Shown here: in pieces, positions 32,643 through 41,853 of the stretch
Layout of the letters: each line of letters starts with the position of its first letter
Position numbering within the stretch: the first letter of the stretch is position 1
Assembly (NCBI GenBank): GCA_029860075.1
Contig: JAOUBX010000036.1
Span: 1-43,050 of the forward strand
Reading direction: 5' to 3'
Origin: Deltaproteobacteria bacterium
GTDB lineage: Bacteria > Desulfobacterota > JADFVX01
DNA: 43,050 nucleotides
The notes under the pieces: generated by a model
What the model was told of the DNA's origin: nothing
The model's input: only the letters and a program-made list of their open reading frames with translations
Database searches by the model: none
Translations under genes and position numbers: made by a program

Positions 32643-34472
32643 ATGTGTGGAATTATCGGTTATACGGGAAGAAGTGAAGCTCAGCCCATCCTCATCGAAG
32701 GTCTTAGAAGGCTGGAATACAGAGGCTATGATTCTGCAGGCATCGCAGTCAATGTTGATGGAGGCGTTGTTATCAGGAGAAAAGAGGGCAAAGTTTCAGC
32801 CCTGGATGATGACCTTAGATCATCGCCCGTTGAGGGAACAACAGGAATTGCCCACACGAGATGGGCTACTCACGGCAAACCCTCTGAAATCAATGCACAT
32901 CCCCATAGGGCAGGAGATATCACCCTCGTGCACAACGGCATTATTGAAAACTACCTGGAACTAAAACGTGAACTGGAAGCGGCAGGGCACAAATTCGAAT
33001 CGGAGACCGATACGGAAGTCATCGCCCACCTTATATGGAAAACCATTAAAACTGAAAGGGACTTTGTCACTGCCGTCAGGAAGGCCCTGGCAAAGGTCGA
33101 AGGAAGTTACGGTATCGCCGTTATGAAGGAGAGTGATCCGGGAAGACTTATTGCATCGAGAAAAGGGAGCCCCCTCATCATAGGCATGGAAGAGGGGGAA
33201 AGCTACATTGCCTCCGATATTCCGGCTATTTTATGGCGGACACGGGACGTAAAGTACCTGGAAGATGGTGATATCGCCTCGCTCAGTTACGGCCATATAG
33301 AGATTTACGACGCAAAGGGTATGAAAACGGACAGGGAAACAAAGCGGATCACCTGGGACCCCGTCATGGCCGAAAAGGGAGGCTATCGCCACTTCATGCT
33401 CAAGGAGATCTATGAACAACCGAGAGCCCTTGCTGATACGATCGGCCCAAGAATCAGGGAAGAGAGCGGAGAAATATACCTTGAAGACCTCAACATGGAA
33501 GAGGAAAAAATCAGGGAGATAAACAAAATCACTATTGTAGCCTGCGGCACATCGTGGCATGCCTCTTTAGTCGGCAAGTTTCTCATTGAAAATATTGCCG
33601 GAATACCGGTAGAAGTTGATATTGCTTCAGAATTCAGGTATCGGAAGCCCATCATCAGGGAAGGCGACCTTGTCGCCGCCGTCACGCAATCCGGTGAAAC
33701 GGCCGATACTATTGCCGCCATCAAAGAAGCTAAAAACAGAGGCGCTCTCACACTTTCCATCTGTAATGTTGTGGGAAGCAGCATTGCAAGAGAGACCGAT
33801 GGCGTTATCTATACCCATGCCGGACCGGAAATAGGGGTCGCATCGACAAAGGCTTTTACCACGCAAATGGCGGCCCTTTATCTGCTGGCGCTTTATCTTG
33901 CACAAACAAAAAAGAACCTGAGCAATGCCGACTTTAAGGAACACATTACGGCCCTCAAGCACCTTCCGGCCCTTACAGAAGAGGCCCTTCAGACAGATGG
34001 CGCCGTTGAAGAGATTGCCAAGGATTTTTCAAAATACCGGGATTTTCTCTACCTGGGAAGGGGCATTGAATACCCCATTGCCCTGGAAGGTGCGCTTAAG
34101 TTAAAAGAAATATCCTACGTTCATGCCGAAGGCTATCCGGCGGGAGAAATGAAACACGGCCCCATAGCGCTCATCGACGAAAACATGCCTGTCGTCATAC
34201 TCGCCCCGGAAGGCGATCTTTACGATAAGGTGCTTGCCGGCCTTGAAGAAGTCAAAGCGAGAGACGGCAAGGTCATTGCCATTCTTTCTGAAGGTGACAA
34301 GGAAATATCTTCCAGGGCTGACCGTCTTGTCGAGATTCCCGGGGCATCATCCTTTATCAGTCCCTTTCTCATGACCATACCGCTCCAGTTCCTTTCCTAT
34401 CATGTGGCAGTGCACCTCGGTACAGACGTAGATCAACCACGAAACCTTGCTAAGAGTGTGACCGTAGAATAA
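32643..34472 (+). CDS. glmS: Glutamine-fructose-6-phosphate aminotransferase (isomerising)
   Basis: A 609-residue enzyme producing glucosamine-6-phosphate. The N-terminal glutaminase has the catalytic Cys2 in MCGIIGYTG and THTRWATHGKPS-like TRWATHGKPSEINAHPH. Two SIS sugar-isomerase domains follow (SGETADTIAAIKEAK; SYVHAEGYPAGEMKHGP), ending DQPRNLAKSVTVE as in the family. The start is 3 bp after glmU, so no room exists for a glmS ribozyme. Its stop overlaps the ATG of the chloride channel gene by one base. Confidence 0.97.
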   Translation: MCGIIGYTGRSEAQPILIEGLRRLEYRGYDSAGIAVNVDGGVVIRRKEGKVSALDDDLRSSPVEGTTGIAHTRWATHGKPSEINAHPHRAGDITLVHNGIIENYLELKRELEAAGHKFESETDTEVIAHLIWKTIKTERDFVTAVRKALAKVEGSYGIAVMKESDPGRLIASRKGSPLIIGMEEGESYIASDIPAILWRTRDVKYLEDGDIASLSYGHIEIYDAKGMKTDRETKRITWDPVMAEKGGYRHFMLKEIYEQPRALADTIGPRIREESGEIYLEDLNMEEEKIREINKITIVACGTSWHASLVGKFLIENIAGIPVEVDIASEFRYRKPIIREGDLVAAVTQSGETADTIAAIKEAKNRGALTLSICNVVGSSIARETDGVIYTHAGPEIGVASTKAFTTQMAALYLLALYLAQTKKNLSNADFKEHITALKHLPALTEEALQTDGAVEEIAKDFSKYRDFLYLGRGIEYPIALEGALKLKEISYVHAEGYPAGEMKHGPIALIDENMPVVILAPEGDLYDKVLAGLEEVKARDGKVIAILSEGDKEISSRADRLVEIPGASSFISPFLMTIPLQFLSYHVAVHLGTDVDQPRNLAKSVTVE

Positions 34473-36232
34473 TGAATAACTCCTCTCTTTCTTTAAAATA
34501 TTTTATAGACAAAATAAAGGAGAGCGAGTACGCCCATATTACCATTCTGGCCGTTGCTGTCGGCGTCCTTGCCGGTTTTGGAGCCATCCTCTTTAAATAT
34601 ACCATCGAGGGAATCCAGTGGCTATTTTATGGCGGAGCGGGAGAGCTTTATTATGTCATTGAAAAAGCTCCCTTTTACCAAAAGCTGCTCGTTCCCTCTA
34701 TTGGAGGCCTCATTGTGGGTCTCATTATCTACTTTTTTGCAAGCGAAGCAAAGGGCCACGGTGTACCGGAAGTGATGAGCGCCGTTGCGCTTCGCGGCGG
34801 TATTATCAGGCGAAGGGTAGCAGGCGCAAAAGCGATCGCCTCGGCAATCTCCATCGGCACAGGATCATCGGTGGGAAGCGAAGGTCCCATTGTGCAGATC
34901 GGTTCAGCCCTCGGTTCCGTGCTGGGCCAGTCCCTTAACTTTTCCGGTAAAAAGATGAAATCCATGGTGGCCTGCGGCGCTGCCGCCGGTATTGCAGCCA
35001 TCTTTAACGCCCCCATTGCAGGAGTCATGTTTTCTCTGGAGGTTATCCTTGGCGACCTTGCCTTTTCCACCTTTTCTCCCCTCGTCATTTCAGCCGTTAC
35101 TGCTACCATCATCTCCCGTGCATGGTGGGGGGACGTTCCCGTCTTTCACGTACCCAAATATGAGCTGGTAAGCCCATTGGAAATTCCCGCCTATATTATG
35201 CTGGGCCTCATTTCAGCCGTTGTTGCCGTCAGCTTCAGCAAAGCGCTCTACGGTACTGAGGATTTTTTCAATAATAAAGTTAAAATTCCTCCCTATTTTA
35301 AAGCAGCTATAGGGGGCCTTATGATCGGAGCCATCGGTATTTTTTCACCTCATATTTTTGGTGTCGGCTATCATGTCATTGACATGGCGCTTTTGGGGGA
35401 AATGCCCTTTTATCTTTTATTTGCCCTTATTTTTTTAAAAATTATTGCAACGTCATTAAGCCTCGGCAGCGGCAGTTCAGGCGGTGTATTTGCACCCTCT
35501 CTCTTCATTGGGGCGGCTACAGGCGGGGCCTTCGGCAAAATTGCCCATGCCATCTTCCCTACCCTTTCAGCGTCTTCAGGGGCCTATGCCCTCGTCGGAA
35601 TGGGGGCCGTCGTTGCCGGCAGCACCTATGCACCCATCACTGCCATCATGATCATCTTCGAGATGACTTCCGATTATAAAATTATACTGCCGCTCATGCT
35701 CACATGCATCACAAGCACCCTTTTTGCCTCTTACCTTTCGAAAGAATCTATTTACACAATGAAGCTGGCAAGGCAGGGAATTAACCTGCAGGCAGGTAAA
35801 GAGGTAAACATTCTTCAAAGCATTCTCGTTAAAGAGGCCATGGCCAAAGGAGCCCAGTCCATACCTGAAAACATGACGCTGAGACAGTTCAACCAGTTTT
35901 TAACAAAAAGTAAGTACTCCAACTTTCCCGTTGTAGATGAAAACAAAATGATGACGGGAATCATCTCTTTCCAGGACTTTAAGGAGGTCATATTTGAAAG
36001 CGGCCTTGAAGACCTCATTGTTGTCAAGGAACTGGCCACGGAAAATGTTATTACCATTACGGCAGAGGAAAACCTGGACGACGCCTTCAAGAAAATAGGT
36101 ACTAAAAATATTGAGCAGCTCCCCGTTGTTTCCAAAAACAATCCCAAAAAAATAGTCGGCATGCTTTCACGCCGGGACATTATTTCCGCCTACAACAAGG
36201 GTCTTCTGGAACAGAGCCTTAAGGAGCAGTAA
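34472..36232 (+). CDS. ClC-family chloride channel/transporter with CBS pair
   Basis: A 586-residue membrane protein. Selectivity-filter motifs are visible: GTGSSVGSEGPIVQIGS with the gating Glu in GSEGP, GHGVPEVM, and GSGSSGGVFAPSLFIGA. About ten or more hydrophobic helices make up residues 15-430, and two CBS domains (VKEAMAKGAQSIPENMTL; VKELATENVITITAEE) follow to the C-terminus, where adenine nucleotides may regulate transport. Whether it is a channel or a Cl-/H+ exchanger cannot be fixed from the motifs I see. It overlaps glmS by one base and pcrA by one base (TAATG junctions), so it belongs to the same transcript. Confidence 0.92.
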   Translation: MNNSSLSLKYFIDKIKESEYAHITILAVAVGVLAGFGAILFKYTIEGIQWLFYGGAGELYYVIEKAPFYQKLLVPSIGGLIVGLIIYFFASEAKGHGVPEVMSAVALRGGIIRRRVAGAKAIASAISIGTGSSVGSEGPIVQIGSALGSVLGQSLNFSGKKMKSMVACGAAAGIAAIFNAPIAGVMFSLEVILGDLAFSTFSPLVISAVTATIISRAWWGDVPVFHVPKYELVSPLEIPAYIMLGLISAVVAVSFSKALYGTEDFFNNKVKIPPYFKAAIGGLMIGAIGIFSPHIFGVGYHVIDMALLGEMPFYLLFALIFLKIIATSLSLGSGSSGGVFAPSLFIGAATGGAFGKIAHAIFPTLSASSGAYALVGMGAVVAGSTYAPITAIMIIFEMTSDYKIILPLMLTCITSTLFASYLSKESIYTMKLARQGINLQAGKEVNILQSILVKEAMAKGAQSIPENMTLRQFNQFLTKSKYSNFPVVDENKMMTGIISFQDFKEVIFESGLEDLIVVKELATENVITITAEENLDDAFKKIGTKNIEQLPVVSKNNPKKIVGMLSRRDIISAYNKGLLEQSLKEQ

Positions 36233-38403
36233 TGGAATCCCTCAACAGCAGCCAATATGAGGCGGTCACTTACCGTGGCGGCCCTCTCCTTGTCCTTGCA
36301 GGCGCAGGTTCAGGCAAGACGAGAGTGCTTGTCTACCGGGTCGCCTTCCTCATAAAAGAGATGGCCATCCCTCCCTGGAACATCCTTGCCGTTACCTTTA
36401 CCAACAAGGCGGCAGGTGAAATGAAAGAAAGAATAGGTAATCTGCTCGGTCCTGCAGGAATGAACATATCGGTAGGAACCTTCCACTCTATCTGCGCTTC
36501 CATACTCAGAAAGAATATCGACGACCTCGGCTATTCATCGAACTTCGTCATTTACGATGACAGAGACCAGATATCTGCAATAAAGACCATCTTCGAGAGA
36601 ATAGGCATCGATGAGAAATCCATCAGTCCCAAAAGAGTACAGGCCATCATCAATGACGCCAAAAACAGAGGCATCAAGCCAATAGAAGCAGCCGCTTCAA
36701 CTTACGGTCTTTTCAGGGACAAGATCATCACCGCCGTCGAGGACTATGAAGAACTGATGAAACAGGGTAATGCCCTTGACTTTGGCGATCTCATCTACCT
36801 GACGGTAAAACTCTTTAAGGAGAACGAAAGTATACTGGACGACTACCGGAAAAAATGGAGCCACCTCCTTGTCGATGAATACCAGGACACCAATCCCGTT
36901 CAGTACACCCTCATAAAACTCCTTTCGGGCAATACAATGAATATCACCGTCGTCGGTGATGACGATCAATCCATCTATCGCTGGCGGGGGGCCGATATAC
37001 AAAACATTCTCGATTTTGAAAGAGACTTTTCCGGTGCTCATCTTGTACGGCTCGAACAGAATTATCGTTCTACCCAAAGAATACTCTCGGCAGCAGGGGC
37101 CGTCGTTGAAAAAAATATGGGACGCAAGGGCAAGAAACTCTGGACCGAGGCGGGAGAAGGCGAGCCCGTCACCATCTGCCGCATGGCCAACGAATACGAG
37201 GAAGCAAGATACGTTATTGATGAGATTTCATCCATAAGAAGCAGGGAAGGAAAAGATTACAATGATTTCACCATTTTCTACCGGACCAATTCCCAATCAA
37301 GGGTTATCGAAGATGATCTGGTAAAGCGGGGCATTCCCTATGCCGTTATCGGTGGCATGAAATTCTACGACAGGATGGAAATCAAGGATATCCTTGCCTA
37401 TTTGAGAGTAATAATCAATCCCGACGATACGGTGGCCCTCAAAAGGATCATCAATAATCCGCCTCGGGGCATCGGCAAAAAGAGTGCAGAAACACTTGAA
37501 TCAAGAGCGCTTGATCATGGGACCTCTCTCTACAACGCCATTGAACTCGAAGAAAATAATGCCAAAATTATAGCCTTCAAAAAAATCATAGAAGAACTCA
37601 TTTCTCTAAAAGATGAACTTGAACTGCCGGACCTGCTTAGAGAAGTATTGTTAAAAACGGGCTACCTTAAAAAGCTGGAAGAAGAAAAAAGTGTCGAAGC
37701 GAGAAGCAGGCTCGAAAACCTCGAAGAACTGGAAGAAGCCATGCGGGAAATGATTGGAGAAGGTGAAGACTATTCCATCGAAACCTTTCTTGAAAGGGCC
37801 GCCCTCATGAGTGAAGTCGATAAAATAGACAGGAATGAAAAAAGGCTCACACTTATGACGCTCCACGGCGCAAAGGGACTCGAATTTCCCGTCGTATTCA
37901 TGGTCGGTATGGAGGAAGGACTATTCCCTCACAGCCTGTCAAAGGACGACCCTGAAGCAATGGAAGAAGAGCGCAGGCTCTGTTATGTAGGCATGACGCG
38001 GGCCATGGAAAAGCTCTATCTTTCCTATGCCGACAAGAGGAGGGTCTTTGGCGCCCAGCAGCACAATATTCCATCGAGGTACGTAAGCGACATCCCCGAA
38101 GAACTCCTCATGCGGGTCAATATCACTCCTTCCTTCAATGAAGGCTATCAAAGTGAGGTATTTTCCACAAAGGCAAGGTCGGCGCCTTCCGGTCCACAGT
38201 TCAACTTTGGCGACAGCGATGGCGCAAGTAGTGGGGAAGCAGAGGGTTTTGCAAGGGGAACGAAAGTGAGGCATCCCACCTTTGGAGAAGGGGTTGTAAG
38301 AGGGGGAGAAGGAACGGGGGATAAAGCCAAAATAAGCATCTATTTTCCACGGCTTGGCCTTAAAAAACTTGTTCTTAAATATTCAGCTCTTGAAAGATTA
38401 TAA
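36232..38403 (+). CDS. pcrA: UvrD/PcrA-type superfamily 1 DNA helicase
   Basis: A 723-residue 3'-5' helicase. Visible motifs: LVLAGAGSGKTRVL (Walker A), FTNKAAGEMKER, VDEYQDTNPVQ (II), GDDDQSIYRWRGAD (III), LEQNYRST (IV), LMTLHGAKGLEFPVVF (V) and EEERRLCYVGMTRA (VI). The C-terminal HPTFGEGVV...ISIYFPRLGLKKLVLKYSALE is the Tudor-like tail that in PcrA/UvrD contacts RNA polymerase. It acts in nucleotide excision repair and clearing of replication or transcription blocks. Naming as pcrA rather than uvrD follows its resemblance to the PcrA type; the two names overlap in practice. Confidence 0.93.
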   Translation: MESLNSSQYEAVTYRGGPLLVLAGAGSGKTRVLVYRVAFLIKEMAIPPWNILAVTFTNKAAGEMKERIGNLLGPAGMNISVGTFHSICASILRKNIDDLGYSSNFVIYDDRDQISAIKTIFERIGIDEKSISPKRVQAIINDAKNRGIKPIEAAASTYGLFRDKIITAVEDYEELMKQGNALDFGDLIYLTVKLFKENESILDDYRKKWSHLLVDEYQDTNPVQYTLIKLLSGNTMNITVVGDDDQSIYRWRGADIQNILDFERDFSGAHLVRLEQNYRSTQRILSAAGAVVEKNMGRKGKKLWTEAGEGEPVTICRMANEYEEARYVIDEISSIRSREGKDYNDFTIFYRTNSQSRVIEDDLVKRGIPYAVIGGMKFYDRMEIKDILAYLRVIINPDDTVALKRIINNPPRGIGKKSAETLESRALDHGTSLYNAIELEENNAKIIAFKKIIEELISLKDELELPDLLREVLLKTGYLKKLEEEKSVEARSRLENLEELEEAMREMIGEGEDYSIETFLERAALMSEVDKIDRNEKRLTLMTLHGAKGLEFPVVFMVGMEEGLFPHSLSKDDPEAMEEERRLCYVGMTRAMEKLYLSYADKRRVFGAQQHNIPSRYVSDIPEELLMRVNITPSFNEGYQSEVFSTKARSAPSGPQFNFGDSDGASSGEAEGFARGTKVRHPTFGEGVVRGGEGTGDKAKISIYFPRLGLKKLVLKYSALERL

Positions 38404-38456
38404 TGCTGGAGGCAGAGATAAAGTCAGCTTGTAAAAGGTACTTCGTAATTTATTCA

Positions 38457-38547
38457 ACCACCCCCAGCCCCTCCTTATCAAGGAGGGGATTTTTTTGGGT
38501 TTTTGCTTACTTACTCCCCTCCTGTATTAGCAGGTGCTGGGGGTGGT
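38457..38547. repeat. MITE-like inverted repeat with ACCACCCCCAGC ends
   Basis: The ends ACCACCCCCAGC (38457-38468) and GCTGGGGGTGGT (38536-38547) are perfect inverted copies. An inner CCCCTCCTT/AAGGAGGGG hairpin lies near the left end, and a second CCCCTCCT near the right. No gene is present. It occupies a third of the 281-bp gap between pcrA and tex, and the rest is the tex promoter and leader. Confidence 0.65.
38468..38496 (+). terminator. Intrinsic terminator after pcrA
   Basis: CCCCTCCTT (38468-38476) and AAGGAGGGG (38480-38488) form a perfect 9-bp stem with a 3-nt loop, then A and seven T. It is part of the repeat element, which has apparently supplied the terminator of the six-gene run. 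Confidence 0.82.
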
Positions 38548-38595
38548 ATGCTTTTACAGGCACTCTTTCGGTGGTCAAAAAATTTAGCAACCAGC

Positions 38596-38624
38596 TTGCT
38601 ATAAACTAACCCCTTTGCTACTAT
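38596..38624 (+). promoter_or_regulatory. Candidate sigma70-type promoter of tex
   Basis: TTGCTA (38596-38601) and TACTAT (38619-38624) are 17 bp apart. A 7-bp dyad TACCGAA-TTCGGTA (38648-38663) lies in the leader before AGGAGAA and the ATG at 38685. Confidence 0.45.
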
Positions 38625-38684
38625 ACTCCCGCTCAAAACAACCTTGATACCGAATTTTCGGTAATAAACAACAGGAGAACAGAC

Positions 38685-40961
38685 ATGTCCGAAAAGCATA
38701 TCACCATCATCAGCCGGGAACTATCGATCAAACCTTACCAGGTTACCAGCGTAATCACCCTTTTTGACGAAGGGGGTACGGTTCCCTTTATAGCCAGATA
38801 CCGAAAAGAAGCCACAGGAAGTCTCGATGAAGTACAAATCACGGCCATTCGCGACCGTCTGGAGCAGCTGAGGGAAATTGATAAACGACGCGAAGCAATT
38901 CTCAAATCACTGGAAGATCAGGAAGTCCTTAGTGATGAGTTAAAAGAAAAGGTAGAAGCTGCCACCACCCTGACGGAGCTTGAAGATATCTACCTCCCCT
39001 ATCGCCCCAAAAGAAGAACACGGGCCACCATTGCCCGGGAAAAAGGGCTGGAGCCGCTGGCTGAGTTGATATTTGAACAAGGCAACGTTGATGTGAAAGA
39101 AGAGGCAGAGGCCTTTATCGACGCCGAAAAGGAAGTAGGCAGCATAGAAGACGCCCTGGCTGGAGCCCGTGATATTATGGCCGAATGGATTAATGAAAAC
39201 CAGGAGGCCCGGCAAAAAATACGGGATCTCTTTTTTAAAGAAGGAAGAATTTCATCCCGCCTTATCATTGGCCGCGATGAAGAGGGAGCCAAGTTCCGAG
39301 ATTATTTCGACTGGTCAGAGCCCCTGGCAAAAGCCCCCTCACACCGCGTTCTTGCCATGCGCCGTGGTGAAAAGGAGCTCTTTCTCGTCCTCAGTTTCAG
39401 GCCCGATGAAGAAAAAGCCATTAATATCCTGGAGAAGCTCTTTATCAAGGCAAACAATGCAGCTTCAGAAGAAGTAAAGCCGGCAGTAGCCGACAGCTAC
39501 AAACGACTCCTTGCCAACTCCATGGAAACAGAAGTACGTCTGGCGACGAAAGAGAGGGCAGACGAGGGAGCAATCCACGTCTTCAGGGACAACCTGCGGG
39601 AACTTCTGCTCGCCTCCCCTCTGGGGCAGAAAAATGTGCTCGCCATCGATCCCGGATTCCGCACAGGCTGTAAGGTAGTTTGCCTCAACTCCCAGGGGAA
39701 GCTGCTTGTAAGCGACACCATTTATCCGCACAATTCGGAAAAGAATAAAAGCGAAGCGGGGCAAAAGATCCTTGCACTCTGCGAAAAATACACTATTGAC
39801 GCCATTGCCATCGGTAACGGAACGGCGGGGCGCGAAACAGAGGCCTTTGTACGTTCCCTTACCCTCCCCCACTCTGTACAAATCGTTATGGTCAATGAAA
39901 GTGGTGCCTCCATCTACTCCGCTTCGGAAGTGGCACGGGAAGAATTTCCCCATCTCGACCTGACCGTACGTGGAACGGTCTCCATCGGGCGGCGCCTTAT
40001 CGATCCGTTGGCCGAGCTTGTCAAGATCGACCCTAAATCAATCGGTGTGGGCCAATACCAGCATGACGTCGATCAAAGCGCTCTGAAAAAAAGCCTCGAT
40101 GATGTAGTCATAAGCTCCGTCAACGCCGTCGGTGTGGAGATAAACAGCGCCAGCAAGCAGTTACTCACCTATGTAGCAGGTCTCGGCCCTCAGCTGGCAG
40201 GAAACATTATCGACTACCGTAACGAGGCGGGGCCATTCAAATCGAGGAAGGACTTTATGAAGGTACCCCGCCTCGGCGCAAAGGCCTTCGAGCAAGCCGC
40301 CGGCTTTTTGAGATTAAGGGGCGAAAACCCGCTAGACGCCAGCGCTGTCCATCCCGAATCCTACAATATTGTAGAGACTATGGCAAAGGATCTGGGCTGC
40401 CTGGTCAAAGACCTCATGAGCGATGAAGAGCTAAGAAAAAAGATCGATCTGGAAAAATACATAACTGAAACGGTAGGACGACCCACGCTGGAAGATATTA
40501 TGGCCGAACTGGCAAAACCGGGCCGTGATCCGAGAAAGAGTTTTGAGGCCTTTGCCTTTGCCGAAGACATTGATAAACCGGAAGACCTGCAGGAGGGAAT
40601 GAAACTTCCCGGTATCGTGACGAATGTAACGGCTTTCGGCGCCTTCGTCGATATCGGTGTTCATCAGGATGGTCTGGTCCATATTAGCGAGCTGTCCGAT
40701 AATTTTGTTAAAAATCCGGCCGACGTCGTTAAAGTACAACAGAAAGTGATCGTATCCGTTTTGGAAGTTGACCTTAAAAGAAACCGCATTTCCCTCTCCA
40801 TGAAAAGCACACCCGGGAAAAGCCCGGCGCCAAAGACGAAAAAGAAGGAAAGCCCCGGAAAAGTAAAAGATGGGAAAAAACAGACAAGGCACACTAAAAA
40901 ACCCAAAGCGCCAAAACCGGCCTTTTCAAATAATCCCTTTGCGGCGGCTTTTAAAAAGTAG
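38685..40961 (+). CDS. tex: Tex-family RNA-binding transcription accessory protein
   Basis: A 758-residue Tex protein. The order is the N-terminal helical region (FDEGGTVPFIARYRKEATGSLDE), a YqgF-like RNase H-fold domain (NVLAIDPGFRTGCKVVCL), helix-hairpin-helix motifs (VEINSASKQLLTYVAGLG; KSRKDFMKVPRLGAKAFEQAAGFLRL) and a C-terminal S1 domain (GMKLPGIVTNVTAFGAFVDIGVHQDGLVHISELS). Tex binds nucleic acids and affects transcription and stress tolerance; the exact reaction is not settled. A Lys/Pro-rich disordered tail follows S1. AGGAGAA supports the start. Confidence 0.96.
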   Translation: MSEKHITIISRELSIKPYQVTSVITLFDEGGTVPFIARYRKEATGSLDEVQITAIRDRLEQLREIDKRREAILKSLEDQEVLSDELKEKVEAATTLTELEDIYLPYRPKRRTRATIAREKGLEPLAELIFEQGNVDVKEEAEAFIDAEKEVGSIEDALAGARDIMAEWINENQEARQKIRDLFFKEGRISSRLIIGRDEEGAKFRDYFDWSEPLAKAPSHRVLAMRRGEKELFLVLSFRPDEEKAINILEKLFIKANNAASEEVKPAVADSYKRLLANSMETEVRLATKERADEGAIHVFRDNLRELLLASPLGQKNVLAIDPGFRTGCKVVCLNSQGKLLVSDTIYPHNSEKNKSEAGQKILALCEKYTIDAIAIGNGTAGRETEAFVRSLTLPHSVQIVMVNESGASIYSASEVAREEFPHLDLTVRGTVSIGRRLIDPLAELVKIDPKSIGVGQYQHDVDQSALKKSLDDVVISSVNAVGVEINSASKQLLTYVAGLGPQLAGNIIDYRNEAGPFKSRKDFMKVPRLGAKAFEQAAGFLRLRGENPLDASAVHPESYNIVETMAKDLGCLVKDLMSDEELRKKIDLEKYITETVGRPTLEDIMAELAKPGRDPRKSFEAFAFAEDIDKPEDLQEGMKLPGIVTNVTAFGAFVDIGVHQDGLVHISELSDNFVKNPADVVKVQQKVIVSVLEVDLKRNRISLSMKSTPGKSPAPKTKKKESPGKVKDGKKQTRHTKKPKAPKPAFSNNPFAAAFKK

Positions 40962-40995
40962 GGAAAAGAAGATTTATTATTTTATGGGCAAACCC

Positions 40996-41598
40996 TTATC
41001 TGCCCAAAGCACCCTGGCTGTTTTTCAATAATCGCTCCACTACCTGGCTGATTCTCGACGCGAGCAGGTCCGGCGTCGAACTAACGCCTTTATTCACATA
41101 GAGCGCAGGCTTGCAGAAAGACAGTACTTTCTTGAAATTTTCATCACACTTGTAGGCGGTAAAAAAAAGTATGGGAGCAGGCTTCATATGATGCGCCTTC
41201 TCGATGGCTCTCATGGCAATGGCTGCATTCGTGCCATTTAAAACAGGCATGGCAAGGTCGAGCACAACGAGAGAAAAAAAGGACTTTTCCATAATGCTTT
41301 TTGTAAAACAGGTAATAAAGTCTGAACCATCCCTGGATGCAACAACCTTCTTCGCCAGCTTGCTTTTAGTGAGCACATCCCCCAGCAGCTCCCTGATCAT
41401 TGAAGAGTCGTCGCATATGAGGATCGATTCTACCGGACTGACCTCTTTTTTGCACTGGTCGACAACCAGCATTCCACAATGACTGCAAAGCAATTCCTCC
41501 GCCAGATCACCCGGCGCAGCCCCCTCCCTTTCCAGGACGAAAGTATCAACATTCTCCCCGCAACTGGGGCAAAACATCCTTTTAGCAGCCTCTCCCAT
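40996..41598 (-). CDS. Zinc-ribbon receiver-domain protein
   Basis: A 200-residue single-domain response regulator with an added N-terminal zinc-ribbon: C10xxC13 and C38xxC41. The receiver domain (about 58-190) has acidic ICDDS, phospho-acceptor Asp114 in VVLDLAMPVLNG, Thr in FFTAY and Lys in YVNKG. There is no output domain, so it would act by protein contact. The start at 41598 is chosen because GGGAGG lies 6 nt upstream and the ribbon then sits at the N-terminus; the frame stays open 31 codons further without support. It converges with tex. Confidence 0.82.
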   Translation of the reverse strand: MGEAAKRMFCPSCGENVDTFVLEREGAAPGDLAEELLCSHCGMLVVDQCKKEVSPVESILICDDSSMIRELLGDVLTKSKLAKKVVASRDGSDFITCFTKSIMEKSFFSLVVLDLAMPVLNGTNAAIAMRAIEKAHHMKPAPILFFTAYKCDENFKKVLSFCKPALYVNKGVSSTPDLLASRISQVVERLLKNSQGALGR

Positions 41599-41853
41599 TT
41601 TTAGCCTCCCTTTTCCTTGCAGTATATTATCCTGCGGTCCTGATTTCTTTATTTTAACAGGTTTTGGCGGGTATTGCAGGATGGAGTGCATTTAAAAAAA
41701 GCAGGAACGAATAAGGAGCAAAGAAATTTGAAGATCATTTCGATATTCAGATTGTAAGTATGGCCCTTTTTTACACATTTTTCAGCAGGCTGATCGACAA
41801 TACCCTCATTCTTTTCCCTAATGAAGCCGTAAAATGGCGAAGTGAAACAAGTA

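Noticed and set aside
32630..32643. glmS ribozyme upstream of glmS
   Set aside because: Only 3 bp separate glmU and glmS, leaving no space for the ribozyme.
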